Position numbers and translations under genes: made by a program
DNA from: Holtermannia corniformis
Taxonomy: Eukaryota > Basidiomycota > Tremellomycetes > Holtermanniales
Reading direction: 5' to 3'
DNA length: 64,000 nt
Assembly (NCBI GenBank): GCA_001599935.1
Contig: BCIJ01000028.1
Coordinates: 163,965 to 227,964 of the forward strand
Notes under the pieces: generated by a model
What the model saw: the letters and a program-made list of their open reading frames with translations, nothing else
Told to the model about the DNA's origin: nothing
Database searches by the model: none
Shown: positions 33,809 to 44,013 of the stretch, in pieces
How positions within the stretch are numbered: position 1 is the stretch's first letter
How the letters are laid out: every line of letters begins with the position of its first letter

Positions 33809-35515
33809 ATGAGCGCACGAGCGCTGCGTATAGCCGTACGCTCACTCCAAGCCAGACCGGCCATATCTCGCGCACTGCACGCTTCATGCTCCACCGCCGC
33901 TCGTAAGCCGCCCGCCGAAACGCGAGGCAAGACCGACCACCGGTACAACTACAACACTTCGCTCTCGTTCCAAGCCGAGCCTGATCCCGAGGTGGGTCGA
34001 TGCTTCTCGACTCGGCTAACAGCAGCATGCAAACTACCGCCGGGTGACCGCGTCCGAGCTCGCATCTCGACGAGAACCGCCGACGCGGGTCAAGATGCTC
34101 GTGCGGGATTTCATCGACGACTCGCTGTATAATGTGAGTCGATCCGGTTGACCGAGCTGACGGCAGCCTTATTATGGCTACTTTGCACGCAACGCCGTCA
34201 TCTTCACCCCGCCCGACAAAGGCTTCGACTTTGGCAGCTTTCGCGACTCGGCAGCGTTCCAAGAGGCCGTCGCGGATCGCTACATCGCAGAGTATGGAGA
34301 GGTCGCAGAGGGCGGGCTCGGGCGGCAGGTGTGGCACACTCCGACCGAGCTGTTCAAGGTGGGTTCCAGGTACCGAACGAGCTGACCGCAGCCACACTAT
34401 GCACGCTCGCTCGCCAACGCCATCCTGTCCATCTACAAGCTCAACCACTTTCCGTACCAAGACTTGATCCTGTACGAAGTCGGCGCAGGCAACGGGTCAT
34501 TCATGGTCGACACGTTGACGTATCTCCGCGACGAGCACCCGGAAGTGTACGCCCGTACTCGCTATCGGATCATCGAGATCAGCAGCATGCTCGCGAAAGG
34601 TCAGCGTGAACGTGCCGAGCGCTTGGGGTTCGGCAGCAAGGTCGAGGTGGTGAATGAGAATTTCTTCGACTGGCAGGGCGGCGGCGTCGAAAACTGCTTT
34701 TTCGTCGCGCTCGAGGTGTTTGTGAGTGCCATGCTAGTAACCGCGCTGATGGCAGGACAACTTTGCACACGACATGATCCGCTACGAGCTCGAGACGTTG
34801 ACGCCGCTGCAAGCCATGGTGACGATCGACAGCTCGGGCGACTTTTCCCTCTTGTACGAGCCGGTGACGGACCCGCTGCTCCGTCGGTTCCTGGCCTACC
34901 GCCGGCTGCTGTCACCATCCAAATCGACGCTCCCACCGCTGCACCCGCTCCTGCTCGCTTCCAACTCGATCCGCAAGCTGTACAGCTCTCTTCCGTTTGC
35001 GCCAAACCTGAGCGAGCCAGAGTTCATCCCGACCAAAGCGATGTTATTCCTCGAGCGGTTGAGGGAGCGCCTGCCGCTGCATCGCCTGCTCGTGGCCGAT
35101 TTCAGCGAGCTCCCAGACGCCGTCCAAGGCCGCAACGGGCCCGTCGTGCAGACACGCTATGGCGCCAGCATGGTCCCGTGCGAGACGTTTCTCGTCAAGC
35201 AAGGCTTTTTCGACATCTTCTTCCCCACCGGTATGTCCTCTCCTCTCAACCCCGCTGACGACAGACTTTACCCTCACCCGCGACCTCTACTCTCTCATCA
35301 TGAACTCGCCGTCGTTCTTTTCGCCGACGCACGATTTCGCGACACTCGAAGGGAACGCGGGCGTGCGGGGGTTCAAGCGGCGTTCAGTCAACATCTACGA
35401 CCAGGCCGAGTTTCTCGAGCTGTTTGGTGGAGAGCAGCAGGTTGGGCCGACGCGGACGAGGGATGGGTCGAGCGTCATGACGAGCATGTACAAGAATGCA
35501 AAGGTCATGTTCTAG
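33809..35515 (+). CDS. NDUFAF7/MidA-type protein methyltransferase, mitochondrial
   Basis: The N-terminus MSARALRIAVRSLQARPAIS is a basic presequence. The DUF185/MidA core follows: LVRDFIDDSLYNPYYGYFAR, then DLILYEVGAGNGSFMVDTL, which carries the SAM-binding motif, and YRIIEISSMLAKGQRERA. Later VALEVFDNFAHDMIRYELET and GFFDIFFPTDFTLTRDLYSL match the C-terminal half. In animals NDUFAF7 dimethylates an arginine of the NDUFS2 subunit in complex I assembly; the fungal homologue group includes YKL162C. Four short introns are placed at GTGAGT-type donors. The stop codon at 35513-35515 overlaps the stop of the next gene on the other strand. Confidence 0.85.
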
Positions 35516-36418
35516 CGTAGCACGCTAGCTACACCCCTTAGACGAACATACATGACGTGCCAGTGCCCTCGATCGTCTTGAGCATCCACCGCGAGCAGAT
35601 CTTGGACGTCTTGAAAGATGTCTTCGACCTGGTCGGACGGGAGAGTCGCGAGAAAGCTGTTGCGCGCGAATGTATGCAGCCAGCCGTAGAGGTCGGTCGA
35701 GAGGGGAGTTGGCCGCGGGACGAGCTTGATCTCGGATACAGCCATGCCGTGGGTAGTGAGGAGCTGTCGTCAGCTCGCTCGGTAGAGTGGACGTACCTGT
35801 GCATACGCCTCTGCCGTCGGGAAATACCATGGATCGAGTGGGACCGGGTCGATCTCGCGTCGTCGTAACGCTGCGTGCAGACCGGCTCGTACTCCCACAC
35901 TGGGATCAGCTCGGCCTGGAGGAGACGACGCACCAGTTGCCGAAGCCGCCCATCTCCCACACGAACCGGCCGCCAGGCTTCAATAGCGTCTTGGCGGCCT
36001 CGATCACGGCTCCAGGGTCCGCCTTGCACCAGTGGTAGACGGCGGATGAGAAGACGGCGTCGAACGTGTGGTGGAGTTCCAGAGGGAGCGTGAGGGACTG
36101 TAGATCGCCTTGGAGGAACTGCACGGATGGGTTGTTGACTCGGGCTTTGGCTAGCTGACATCAGTGCGGTCGACAGGGATGACTCACCATGCTCTCGCTC
36201 GAGTCGATCCCGAGCACCAGCCCATGACCGACGAGATTGACCAGCTGACGGGTCAGTTCTCCGCTGCCGCAGCCAAAGTCGGCGATCCGCTCGCCGGGTT
36301 GGGCATTGAGCAACGCGAGGACCGGGGCGGTTGCCGCCGAGCCATACACAAAGCTGGCGTGCTGGTTGTACTGTTCCGCAGCGTGGTTGCTCAGGTTTGC
36401 ACTGTATGCGCTTGCCAT
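35512..36418 (-). CDS. Class I SAM-dependent methyltransferase
   Basis: From the ATG at 36418 the protein reads MASAYSANLSNHAAEQYNQH. Motif I is ERIADFGCGSGELTRQL, and VLGIDSSESM is the acidic second strand. The downstream VQFLQGDLQSLTLPLE and HTFDAVFSSAVYHWCKADPG segments are typical of the trans-aconitate or UbiE-like group, as is LLKPGGRFVWEMGGFGNW. The C-terminal part (LQAELIPVWEYEP, then LPSDQVEDIFQDVQDLLAVD) completes a protein of about 260 residues. The substrate is unknown. Three introns are inferred. The proposed stop (complement of 35512-35514) overlaps the stop of the NDUFAF7-like gene. Confidence 0.75.
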
Positions 36419-36461
36419 GGTCGTTGATGGTAGACAACAATGTGAACCTTCGGCCGATGCA

Positions 36462-38283
36462 TCACTCTCTACTCGGGAGTCCGTACGCTTGCCGATTGAC
36501 GGGCTCTCGCCAGCCATGCACCGGCTCTGTCGCTAGCGCAGGATGGGCTTGAGGAAACGCTTGCGGCTCTCGCCATGGCTCGGGCTGCCATTCGGGACTC
36601 GCTGGGCGCGGCTCGGCCCTCACCGACGTCTCTTGGATCCTGCTGTACGGCTGCAGCGTCGCCATGGGCAGGGCGTCCTTGCTCGCTTGGTCCGGCATGA
36701 ACCTGTCGTCAGCCAATGCCTCGGAGCGTGCACCTACGTTTTCTCAAACTTGGTCGAGTGCGTTCCCGGCTTGCCGCGCCAGTAGTCGAAGAAGAACCGC
36801 CACGAGGCCCAAATCTCGACGACGAAATCGGCCAGGTTGACGGTATCCCACAGTGCGTGGAAGAATGTGCGCGCCGACGTCGTGCGTTGGTTCGGGTTGA
36901 GCGTCGGGTCGGTGCTACCGTCAGCTCGCTCACTCGAGGCAACTCACTATTCCCGCCACGAGTAGGCCCAGCCCCTGGCGTCAGCTCGTCCTGGCGAGGT
37001 CAACTCACATGTAGACGCTGAAGAAGACCATCTCAATCGTGGTGCACAGCGCCGAGAGCCCATCCGCAACGTTGGTCGCCGTCCACAGCCCGCTCGCCTT
37101 GATCACGCCGTGGTCTTGCAGGATGCCAAACAGGAAACCTGGCGTCAGCTCGGTCGTGCCTACAAACGTACTCTGCCGTCAGCTTGGTCGACCCGTGCGA
37201 CTCACTTGGTAGAATGTGAAGAAGACGATCAGTTTGATGGCGAGAAACTGCCGTCAGCTCGGTCCAACGGCAGCGACCCACCTTGTTGAGCGGCTTTCTC
37301 CCTTTGAGCTCGTTCTTGCACAGCACGTACCACACGATCAAGCCGTAGAGCGCGATCGAGATGGAGACGAAATCGACCGCGTCGAGGTAGACGGCGGCAA
37401 AGTGGATCGAGTACTCTTGTTCGCAGAGCTGCTGTCAGCCATTCGAGTTGAGAGCACTCACGACGTCGAATGCCTCGCAGATGATGGCGATGATGGAGAT
37501 GAGCGGGCGGAGGAGGACGTATTGAAGGACGCTCCATTTGAGCGTGTGCTGCGGTCAGCGCGGTCGGACGGGCGGCGCGTACCAGAAAGTACGGCTTGGA
37601 CGCTCGGAAGCGGATGAAGCCAAGCTGCTGTCAGCGCGGTCGGTGCAAGCGACGTACAGGCCACGGCAGCTTGTCCTTGTCTTTACGCTCCAGAGCGAGC
37701 CTGACCTCTTGCTCGCTTGCAGAGAGGCCGACGAGGGTGATGAGCAGGAGCAGGAACGCCGACAGCGTCACGGCTTCGTATGCAGTCTGGCGTCAGCTCG
37801 GTCTAGTGAGCTCACCCACCTCGGCCACGACGTAGTAGGTGTAGTCGCGGTAGTAGCGGTACGAGAAGAAGGAGACGACGGCGTAGCTGTGTGTGAGCAG
37901 CGTTCGAGAGCGGCGACGTACACAAATGGCATGAGCAGGATCCGCATCACTTGCCTTTGAGCTTCCGGCTGCTGGTAGTGGGTTGCATGGCCGCACACGG
38001 TGACGAGGGTGACGAGTGTAGTCTGTCGTCAGCCGTGTTGGTAGAGTAGACTTACCGCTGCTGCACATCCGCCTGCTATAGCCCACTGTCGGTCAGCGTG
38101 TTCGAGCAGAGTGACCTACTCCTATGCGGTGTGTATCCCAGTTGACGGTCCCCTGTTGTCAGCTCGGTCGGTGTCGGCTCGCTTACATTCTCCCAGAACG
38201 CGTCCTGCTCCTGCTCGTCAGCTTGGCTGGCTGGCTGAACGCACCTCGATCGCAGAGTTGGTCGAGGGGCAAGTGTAGACCAT
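36462..38283 (-). CDS. TMEM184/organic-solute-transporter-alpha family membrane protein (Hfl1-like)
   Basis: The N-terminus is MVYTCPSTNSAIEEQDAFWE, then a first helix WAIAGGCAAATTLVTLVTVC. It continues HYQQPEAQRQVMRILLMPFV, a well-conserved family motif, and YAVVSFFSYRYYRDYTYYVV. Further helices include VTLSAFLLLLITLVGLSASE, LQYVLLRPLISIIAIICEAF, VSISIALYGLIVWYVLCKNE and FLAIKLIVFFTFYQ. The tail (DSTLNPNQRTTS to QAYGLPSRE) is cytosolic and Pro-rich. Fungal members such as Hfl1 and YKR051W are vacuolar and bind Atg8. More than ten tiny exons and introns are present, making this the most fragmented gene in the window. Its start is 59 bp from the start of the divergent LigD-PE gene. Confidence 0.8.
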
Positions 38284-38342
38284 CGTGAGCGTCGAGACTG
38301 CGTGTTGGACGGCGTCGGGAGAACAGCCGCCTCGTCGTGACA

Positions 38343-39558
38343 ATGTGGGTACCAGCTATGCAGACCTCGGCTGACTCGCAGGAATACCATCCGACAGACT
38401 GAACGCCGTGCGAGCGACCGGGCGGCTCGAGGACCTCCAACGCTCGATCCGGCCGAGCCGTCCAAGCTGATTGTAGAGACGCCGCAGTCTCCGTCTCGCC
38501 ATGGTCAATCCAGTCGCGCACACGCGTTACATCTCGCACCCGCCCTGCAACACGAACAGCTGCTAGGCGAGCACCTGCTACTCGGCGTCAAGGACCCCGT
38601 CGGCATCTGGGGCTTTGAAAGGACCGACTGCGAGCGGTATCCCGTACTCAAGCTCTGCAGAAACTTTTACTGCGTCCAGCGTCACTCGGCTACAGGTGGG
38701 TAGCTCTGCATCGACCAGCTGATCGCAGCGCTCCACTACGATCTCCGGCTTCAGCTCGACGACGCGACCGTGTCATGGGCGATCCCAAAGGGTTTGATCG
38801 GTCAGTGCTCCTCCTTGATGCCGCTGACAACCAGGCATGCTCTCTCCGTCCGAGTCGAGGCTAGCGGTCGAGACGCAGCCGCACCCGATTCTCTACACTA
38901 CGCACGAGGGTGAGTTTGACGGCTTGACCGAGCTGATCCCAGGCTCCGACGGTCGCTGTATGTCCTTTCCACCGACCTCGCTGACACTAGTGATCGGCAA
39001 GGACAAGACGCCCGGCGGGACGCTCCTGTGGGACGTTGGCGAGTACACGATCGATAGCAGGACCGACCCGGACTCGGACGGCGAGGACGAGTGAGTTGAT
39101 CCTTTGACGCGCTGATTGCAGCGACGGCTCGCAGGAGGAAGACAAGCTGCGTCGGGCTCTGGCCCCGCGTATCGACTACGACGCTGGCAATCCTCGTCTC
39201 AAGCGTGTGCACTTTACGCTCAAAGGGAAAAAGGTGAGTCGCTCACGTTGACCGTGCTGACCGCAGCTCCATCACCGTGCGTCGCCGTGTCCCAACCCTG
39301 CTGACGGCAGGCTTCACCCTGCTGCACATCGAGACCAAGTACAAAGGCAACGGCGAGCCGGTGCAGCAGTGGCTGCTCAAACTCGGGCGCGGGGTGCAAG
39401 CCTACCCGTGGCCTGCAGACGGCGAGGAGGGTGTGTGGGGTCGCAGCGTCAAAAGTGGGTCGCGCCACTCGATCTCGCTGACGCCAGCCGGCCGCACGCT
39501 CGCCCAAGTCTGTACCGGCCCGGTCGCTTGGCAAGGACTGGAAGAGGGTATTGAGTGA
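38343..39558 (+). CDS. Stand-alone DNA ligase D 3'-phosphoesterase (PE) domain protein
   Basis: The PE fold is recognised by FYCVQRHSATALHYDLRLQL, then VSWAIPKGL, RLAVETQPHPILYTTHEGEF and GTLLWDVGEYTID. The His of the RHSAT segment, Asp and Arg of HYDLRL and His of QPHPILY match catalytic residues known for bacterial LigD PE domains, which trim 3'-phosphate and 3'-ribonucleotide ends. The C-terminal half ends with HIETKYKGNGEPVQQWLLKL and SGSRHSISLTPAGRTL, which I do not recognise. No ligase or polymerase domain is attached. The best start codon is split by an intron: AT at 38343-38344 joins G at 38382 (intron 38345-38381, 37 nt), giving MNTIRQTERRASDRA. No in-frame ATG lies upstream before a stop. 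Confidence 0.75.
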
Positions 39559-39563
39559 CATGT

Positions 39564-40415
39564 ACTATCTCAATGTGAAATCGTACCGCCTCTGGCCTGT
39601 ACCGTGCGCCCACCCGCCCTGCCCATCGTCCACAATGATATCCCGCTCGATAAACGTGCAGCTGCCGTCGTCCCGAACGAGGATGACGGTGCTCAGCCTC
39701 GTCCCGTACCATTTCGGCGATCCGTCAAAGCCGAGATCAACCGGTGGGACCGCCGTCGTGTGCTTGCGGTCTTCAAACGTGACGAGCGGGCGGGTTTGTC
39801 TGTCGTCAGCCTGGTCGCACCATAGAGACGCACCTCAAGACGCGCATCAGCCCCTCGATCAGATCCGGCTCCTCGCCGAGGAGTGCCAACGCCTCGAGGC
39901 CATACCCGACTTTGGGCCACGGCTCGAGGTAGCTTGAATTGGAGAGACCGCGCCATCCGGGTGTGGTGTCGGTGTGGATCCCTGGCGGACGGTTCGAGAT
40001 GATGCTAGCGTGTGGTTCGGCGGACACGTCGAACGCGAGCAGGTTGAAGCCGTCGTATGACGGGGCAGAAGCCGCGAGGGTGGAAAGGGGCGTCGAGGTG
40101 CCGAGGTAGTGTTTGAGAAGGAGACCGCGGGAGGGTGGGGACGCTGGGCCAAGGCGATCGCGGATGTTGAGGCTGTAGCGAGATGAGCAGCATCTAGAGT
40201 ATGGGTACTCACAGTACTCCCACCCGGCCGTACGCATCCATCCCAGCCCACGTCCCGCCCGCATCACTCCCGAGATCCACCCCACTCAGCACCGTCGGAT
40301 CACTCGCCGGATGCCAGTGCGCAGCCGCGGCGGGTCTTGCGAGGTACTCATCCCGGTTGGTCGCGAGCAACAGCCGATAGCCTGGCTGCGATGTCGAGTA
40401 GAATGCGATGCACAT
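39564..40415 (-). CDS. TANGO2/NRDE-family protein
   Basis: The start MCIAFYSTSQPGYRLLLATN is followed by the eponymous NRDE motif (TNRDEYLARP). Then come GGTWAGMDAYGRVGVL, YSLNIRDRLGPASPPSRGLL, FNLLAFDVSAEPHASIISNR and LSNSSYLEPWPKVGYGLEA. The last exon gives GSPKWYGTRLSTVILVRDDG and ends RRYDFTLR. The family is conserved from bacteria to humans, and haem trafficking and lipid roles have been proposed. Two introns are visible. The stop is 5 bp from the stop of the LigD-PE gene on the opposite strand. Confidence 0.87.
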
Positions 40416-40496
40416 GGTCTCTGCACGGGCTACTTTGCCGGGTGATGCATCGCAAGGTCACTTTAACCCTACAGACTCGCCACCTGCACCAAGCGG

Positions 40497-41367
40497 CTAG
40501 AGCTTGCCTTTGATCTGCTCGTAGATTGACGCAATCTCGTCCTTTTCGAGCTAGGCCGTCAGCGTGGCAAGGTATCGGGCACTCACGCCTTGGGCTGCGG
40601 GGTCGTCAGTGAGCGAGGCGGCAGTGGGACAGACGCACCGGGCCAACCAATGACGAGACCCTCCTTGTCGCCCGCATCGGCCGGTTTCGGGATAAAGTGA
40701 AAGTGGACGTGGTCGACGACCTGGGGTGTTAGCGGGGCTCGGGCTGGAGTCGGAGGCAGAGCAAGGTGGAGGGATCGAGGGGTCGGATGCATGACGGTGA
40801 TTGACCCACCTGGTGCGCCGGACGGCCGTTGTTCTGCGTCGTCAGTATCCACAGCAGCGGCAGCAGCAGGACCCACCTGAAGGATATTGTAGTGGTCTTG
40901 CCCCTGCACCGCTCAGCCCTGTCGTCCAACATCGCACGCACCGAAGCGACTGCAATCTTGCGCAAAGTCGGCAAGATGTCCACCGCGTGCTCGTCAGGCA
41001 AATCAGCCAGCTTTTCCGCGTGGTCTGTAGGCGTCAGGTGGGCGTCACGGCGAGCAACTTGCATTTCGGGATCACGAGGCAGTCTGTCACGTCAGCTCTG
41101 GCTTGGCGATACGGACGACTGACGGCCTTTGGCGATCGGGCCGACGTCCATGAACGCCAACGCCGTCGCCGTCTCGACGAGCTTGAAGCTGGCTGGGTCA
41201 GTTGGCGTGATGGGTGGGAGCGGCGCACCAAGGGATGTCACCTGTCTGTGCGTTAGCAATGTCAGTGCGGCGTCGGCGGCGGACCCTTGACAATCTTGCA
41301 AAAGATGCATCTGGCGTCAGCGCCGTCTACCTCGCTACACGTACGAGTCGAGCGTCTTGAAGGCCAT
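40497..41367 (-). CDS. HIT-family nucleotide hydrolase (Hnt1-like)
   Basis: The protein starts MAFKTLDS. A short intron (donor at about 41343) is spliced to CIFCKIVKG, the typical HIT N-terminal zinc-like CxxC. Then come VETATALAFMDVGPIAKGHC, LVIPKCKLLAVTPTDHAEKL and DILPTLRKIAVASVRAM. The catalytic triad HxHxHxx is VVDHVHFHFIPKP, and the end EKDEIASIYEQIKGKL is characteristic of fungal Hnt1. The activity expected is cleavage of AMP-lysine or AMP-NH2-type substrates. About seven introns split about 180 codons. It is divergent from the ribosomal protein gene. Confidence 0.87.
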
Positions 41368-41435
41368 GGTGTTGCAGAGCATAGCACAGGCGGCGGTCAG
41401 CAAGGTGAAGGCGGGTCGATCACATGAAAGTGAGA

Positions 41436-41444
41436 TTAGGGTTA
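41436..41444 (+). promoter_or_regulatory. Telobox-like TTAGGGTTA in the promoter between the HIT gene and uL23
   Basis: The 9-bp motif lies 161 bp upstream of the uL23 ATG, in a 237-bp bidirectional promoter. TTAGGG-type sites bind Tbf1/TRF-like factors and are known in ribosomal-protein promoters of several fungi. A nearby GGCGTT motif occurs twice (41446, 41462), followed by a TATAAA-like box at 41476. Binding is inferred, not shown. Confidence 0.4.
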
Positions 41445-41604
41445 CGGCGTTAACCCCCGTCGGCGTTTTCGGCGTTATAAAATCGAAACTGGCCCTCCCG
41501 TCCTCTTGCTGTATTGACACGCTAGCACCGCTCCTTCACCCATCCTCGTCAGTAGGTTGCCAGCGCAGCGTAGGACGGTACTGACAGCGCGTAGAAGACT
41601 TGCA

Positions 41605-42414
41605 ATGGCTCCCTCCACCAAGACCGCCGGCAAGGGTTAGTCGATTGAGGACGGGCATCGAGAGAGTCAATTGTGTCAAACGGCAAGGCAGACCATGGGA
41701 GGGTCAGAAGACGGCTGGTGTGGGCATGAGGCCGAGGGTCGCGGACGGTCCGTTCGGCAGGCCGCGATTCGACCCTCCACGCCGTCTGCATCATCTGTCG
41801 CCATCCGTGGGTGCTGCCTTTGCCGCTCACAGCAGCCCAACGCTCGGTACGCCCCGCTGTACCCACTGTCATTGCCTCTGCCTACCCCCCGCCCAGCTAA
41901 CACCGCAGCTCCCGACGCCAAGGCCAAGGCCGCGAAAAAGGCCGCCCTCAAGGGTACCAACTCGCACACGGCTCGCAAGATCCGCACTTCCGTCTCGTTC
42001 CACCGTCCCAACACGCTCCGCCTCGCCCGCAAGCCCAAGTATGCGCGCAAGTCGGTTCCCCACCTCCCCCGGATGGACCAGTTCCGCACGATCCGTCACC
42101 CGCTCAACACCGAGTCGGCCATGAAGAAGATTGAGGACCACAACACGCTCGTGTTCATTGTCGACCTCAAGGCCAACAAGCGCAACATCAAGGACGCCGT
42201 CAAGAAGCTGTACGACGTCGAGGCGTTGAAGGTCAACACGCTCATTCGGTGCGTGCTCGCGTTGGCGTGGCCGAGCTGACGTCGCAGGCCCGACGGCACG
42301 AAAAAGGCCTACGTCCGCCTCACCCCGGACAACGACGCTTTGGAGATTGCCAACCGGGTGAGTGCTTTGCCCACGGCGTTTGCTCGCTCACCCGTCCAGA
42401 TCGGCTTCATCTAA
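41605..42414 (+). CDS. Cytosolic ribosomal protein uL23 (Rpl25/RPL23A)
   Basis: The first exon encodes only [10 protein letters not shown]. It is followed by a first intron of about 275 nt, far longer than the window's usual introns and typical for ribosomal protein genes. The second exon starts [20 protein letters not shown] and contains [20 protein letters not shown] and [20 protein letters not shown]. The last exons give [20 protein letters not shown] and end RIGFI. uL23 sits at the polypeptide exit tunnel and docks the signal recognition particle and nascent-chain factors. Use of C at third positions is strong, as expected of a highly expressed gene. Confidence 0.93.
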
Positions 42415-42570
42415 ACGCAGTGTAGTTTGTACAGTGATGGATACGTTGCGTCTCACTTTGGTTCCGGCATGACGCCACTCGGTGAATTGCTCGATCGCCA
42501 ATGACTTCGAGCTCCGTAGCCTGTGTATGTCGCTGAGGTGGCTACCGTCGAGATCCCGTCCTCGGATACC

Positions 42571-43834
42571 ATGACTCGAGCTCCCATCCTCTCACCTAGA
42601 GAGCTGCACCCGTCCGATAGCGTCTCGCCGCGTCGAGACGACGCCCTGCGTTCCCGCCCGGGCGTCGTTGGCCTTGGCGAAGGCTGGGCAGGCGGACCGC
42701 AGAGAGACGACAAGGGCAAACGCCTCGAGCACAAGGATGATCCGTTGGCACTATGGCAGCCTAGTCATACCGGGTCGCTCAGAGCGTTTTGGGCACGCTC
42801 GGTGCAGAGTTTGGGTCTGCACGATGGCTCGCAGTCTGTGAGACGGATCCAGTCGCCGTCCGAGCCCACGCTCGCACCTCGGTCGCCATTGCCGGCGCTC
42901 GCTACACGACCTCCGCCCACCCTCGCTCGACACTTGCAGTCGCCATCCACGCTTGCACCGGATCCTTCACCCCCACCCGGCGGGCTCCCTCCACCCTGGC
43001 GAGCCCGCCCGCGACCACCCGTGATCGAACAGAGGCCTCGCCGCGCGACTCACCGACGGAGCAGGACGTTTGGCGTGCCCGATATCACGTCCGAGCTCGG
43101 CCTCGATCGCCCCAGCCAAGAGCGCCGCAGCCACGACGCTCCGCTCGACGGCTTGATGTATGTCCCGCCGCGGGGATCCGGCAAGCTCAGGAACCGCGTC
43201 TCGTCGTATACCCCGTCGAGGGACTCTAAAGACTCGCAGAGCTCGCCATCCCGCCGCCTCGGCCGACTCTGGCCAGCACTGCTTTCGCTTTCCCGCCGCA
43301 AGACGCAGCCAGACCCAAAGCACGCCACACCACCCCGCCAGAGCGATCGCGCCGCTCCGTTCGTCGACGTCGACCTCGGCAACAAAGGGCTCGGGCTGCA
43401 GCAAATGCTCGCGTCATGCGACGACCTCTGCGCTCGCCTCGACGCTCACCGCGCCCTCTCGCCGTACAATCACACCCGCGGCGTCTCTGCTCCCGCCGCA
43501 CAAACAAACGTCAGAGAGTCGGCCCACTCGCGACATCACTCGGCGCCGACGGCGTCAATTGACAACCTGCTGTTTCCACTCCCGCCCTCGCCCGATACCG
43601 AGCAAGAGCTAGCCACACCGCGAGACGTCGAGTCGGCATTCCAGCACCCTCGTGATCGCCGCAAGTCGCCGCATCGTCAGTTGGGCTTGTGCTTGAGCTA
43701 TCCATCGACGGAGAGCTTTGAGTATGGTGAGTGGCGTTGGTTTGTAGCACATTAGCTGGTCCGGGCTGACGTTTACAGCTGAGCCGCAGAGAACGTTCCT
43801 CGTCCCGGCGCCTAAAGCACTACGGACAGTCTAA
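42571..43834 (+). CDS. Hypothetical low-complexity Ser/Pro/Arg-rich protein
   Basis: From the ATG at 42571 the frame stays open for nearly 390 codons. A final 40-50 nt intron then joins TESFEY to AEPQRTFLVPAPKALRTV and a stop at 43834. The composition is Pro, Ser, Arg and Asp rich with no membrane segment. Only the stretch FVDVDLGNKGLGLQQMLASC, and after it DDLCARLDAHRAL, looks ordered (possibly helical). Many SP and TP sites occur. I recognise no domain. The continuous frame with high GC could partly reflect base composition, but its length and spliced end support a real gene. Confidence 0.55.
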
Positions 43835-44013
43835 GGTGTAGATCAGTTGAGCAGAGTTGTATACTAGATGCATTGCTAGAGCGACCTCCACCCCGTATCA
43901 TCACTTCTAACATCCATCCAAGCAATGCATCGATTGCCTACACTGGCAGGAACAACGAGGCGGTAGAGACGCCAGCAACAGCGAGGATGCACTGAGAAAT
44001 GCATTTGATACAA

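Noticed and set aside
40462..40472. TAACCCT words near 40,465 and 10,006 as further teloboxes
   Set aside because: Only seven bases match, which is expected several times by chance in 64 kb.
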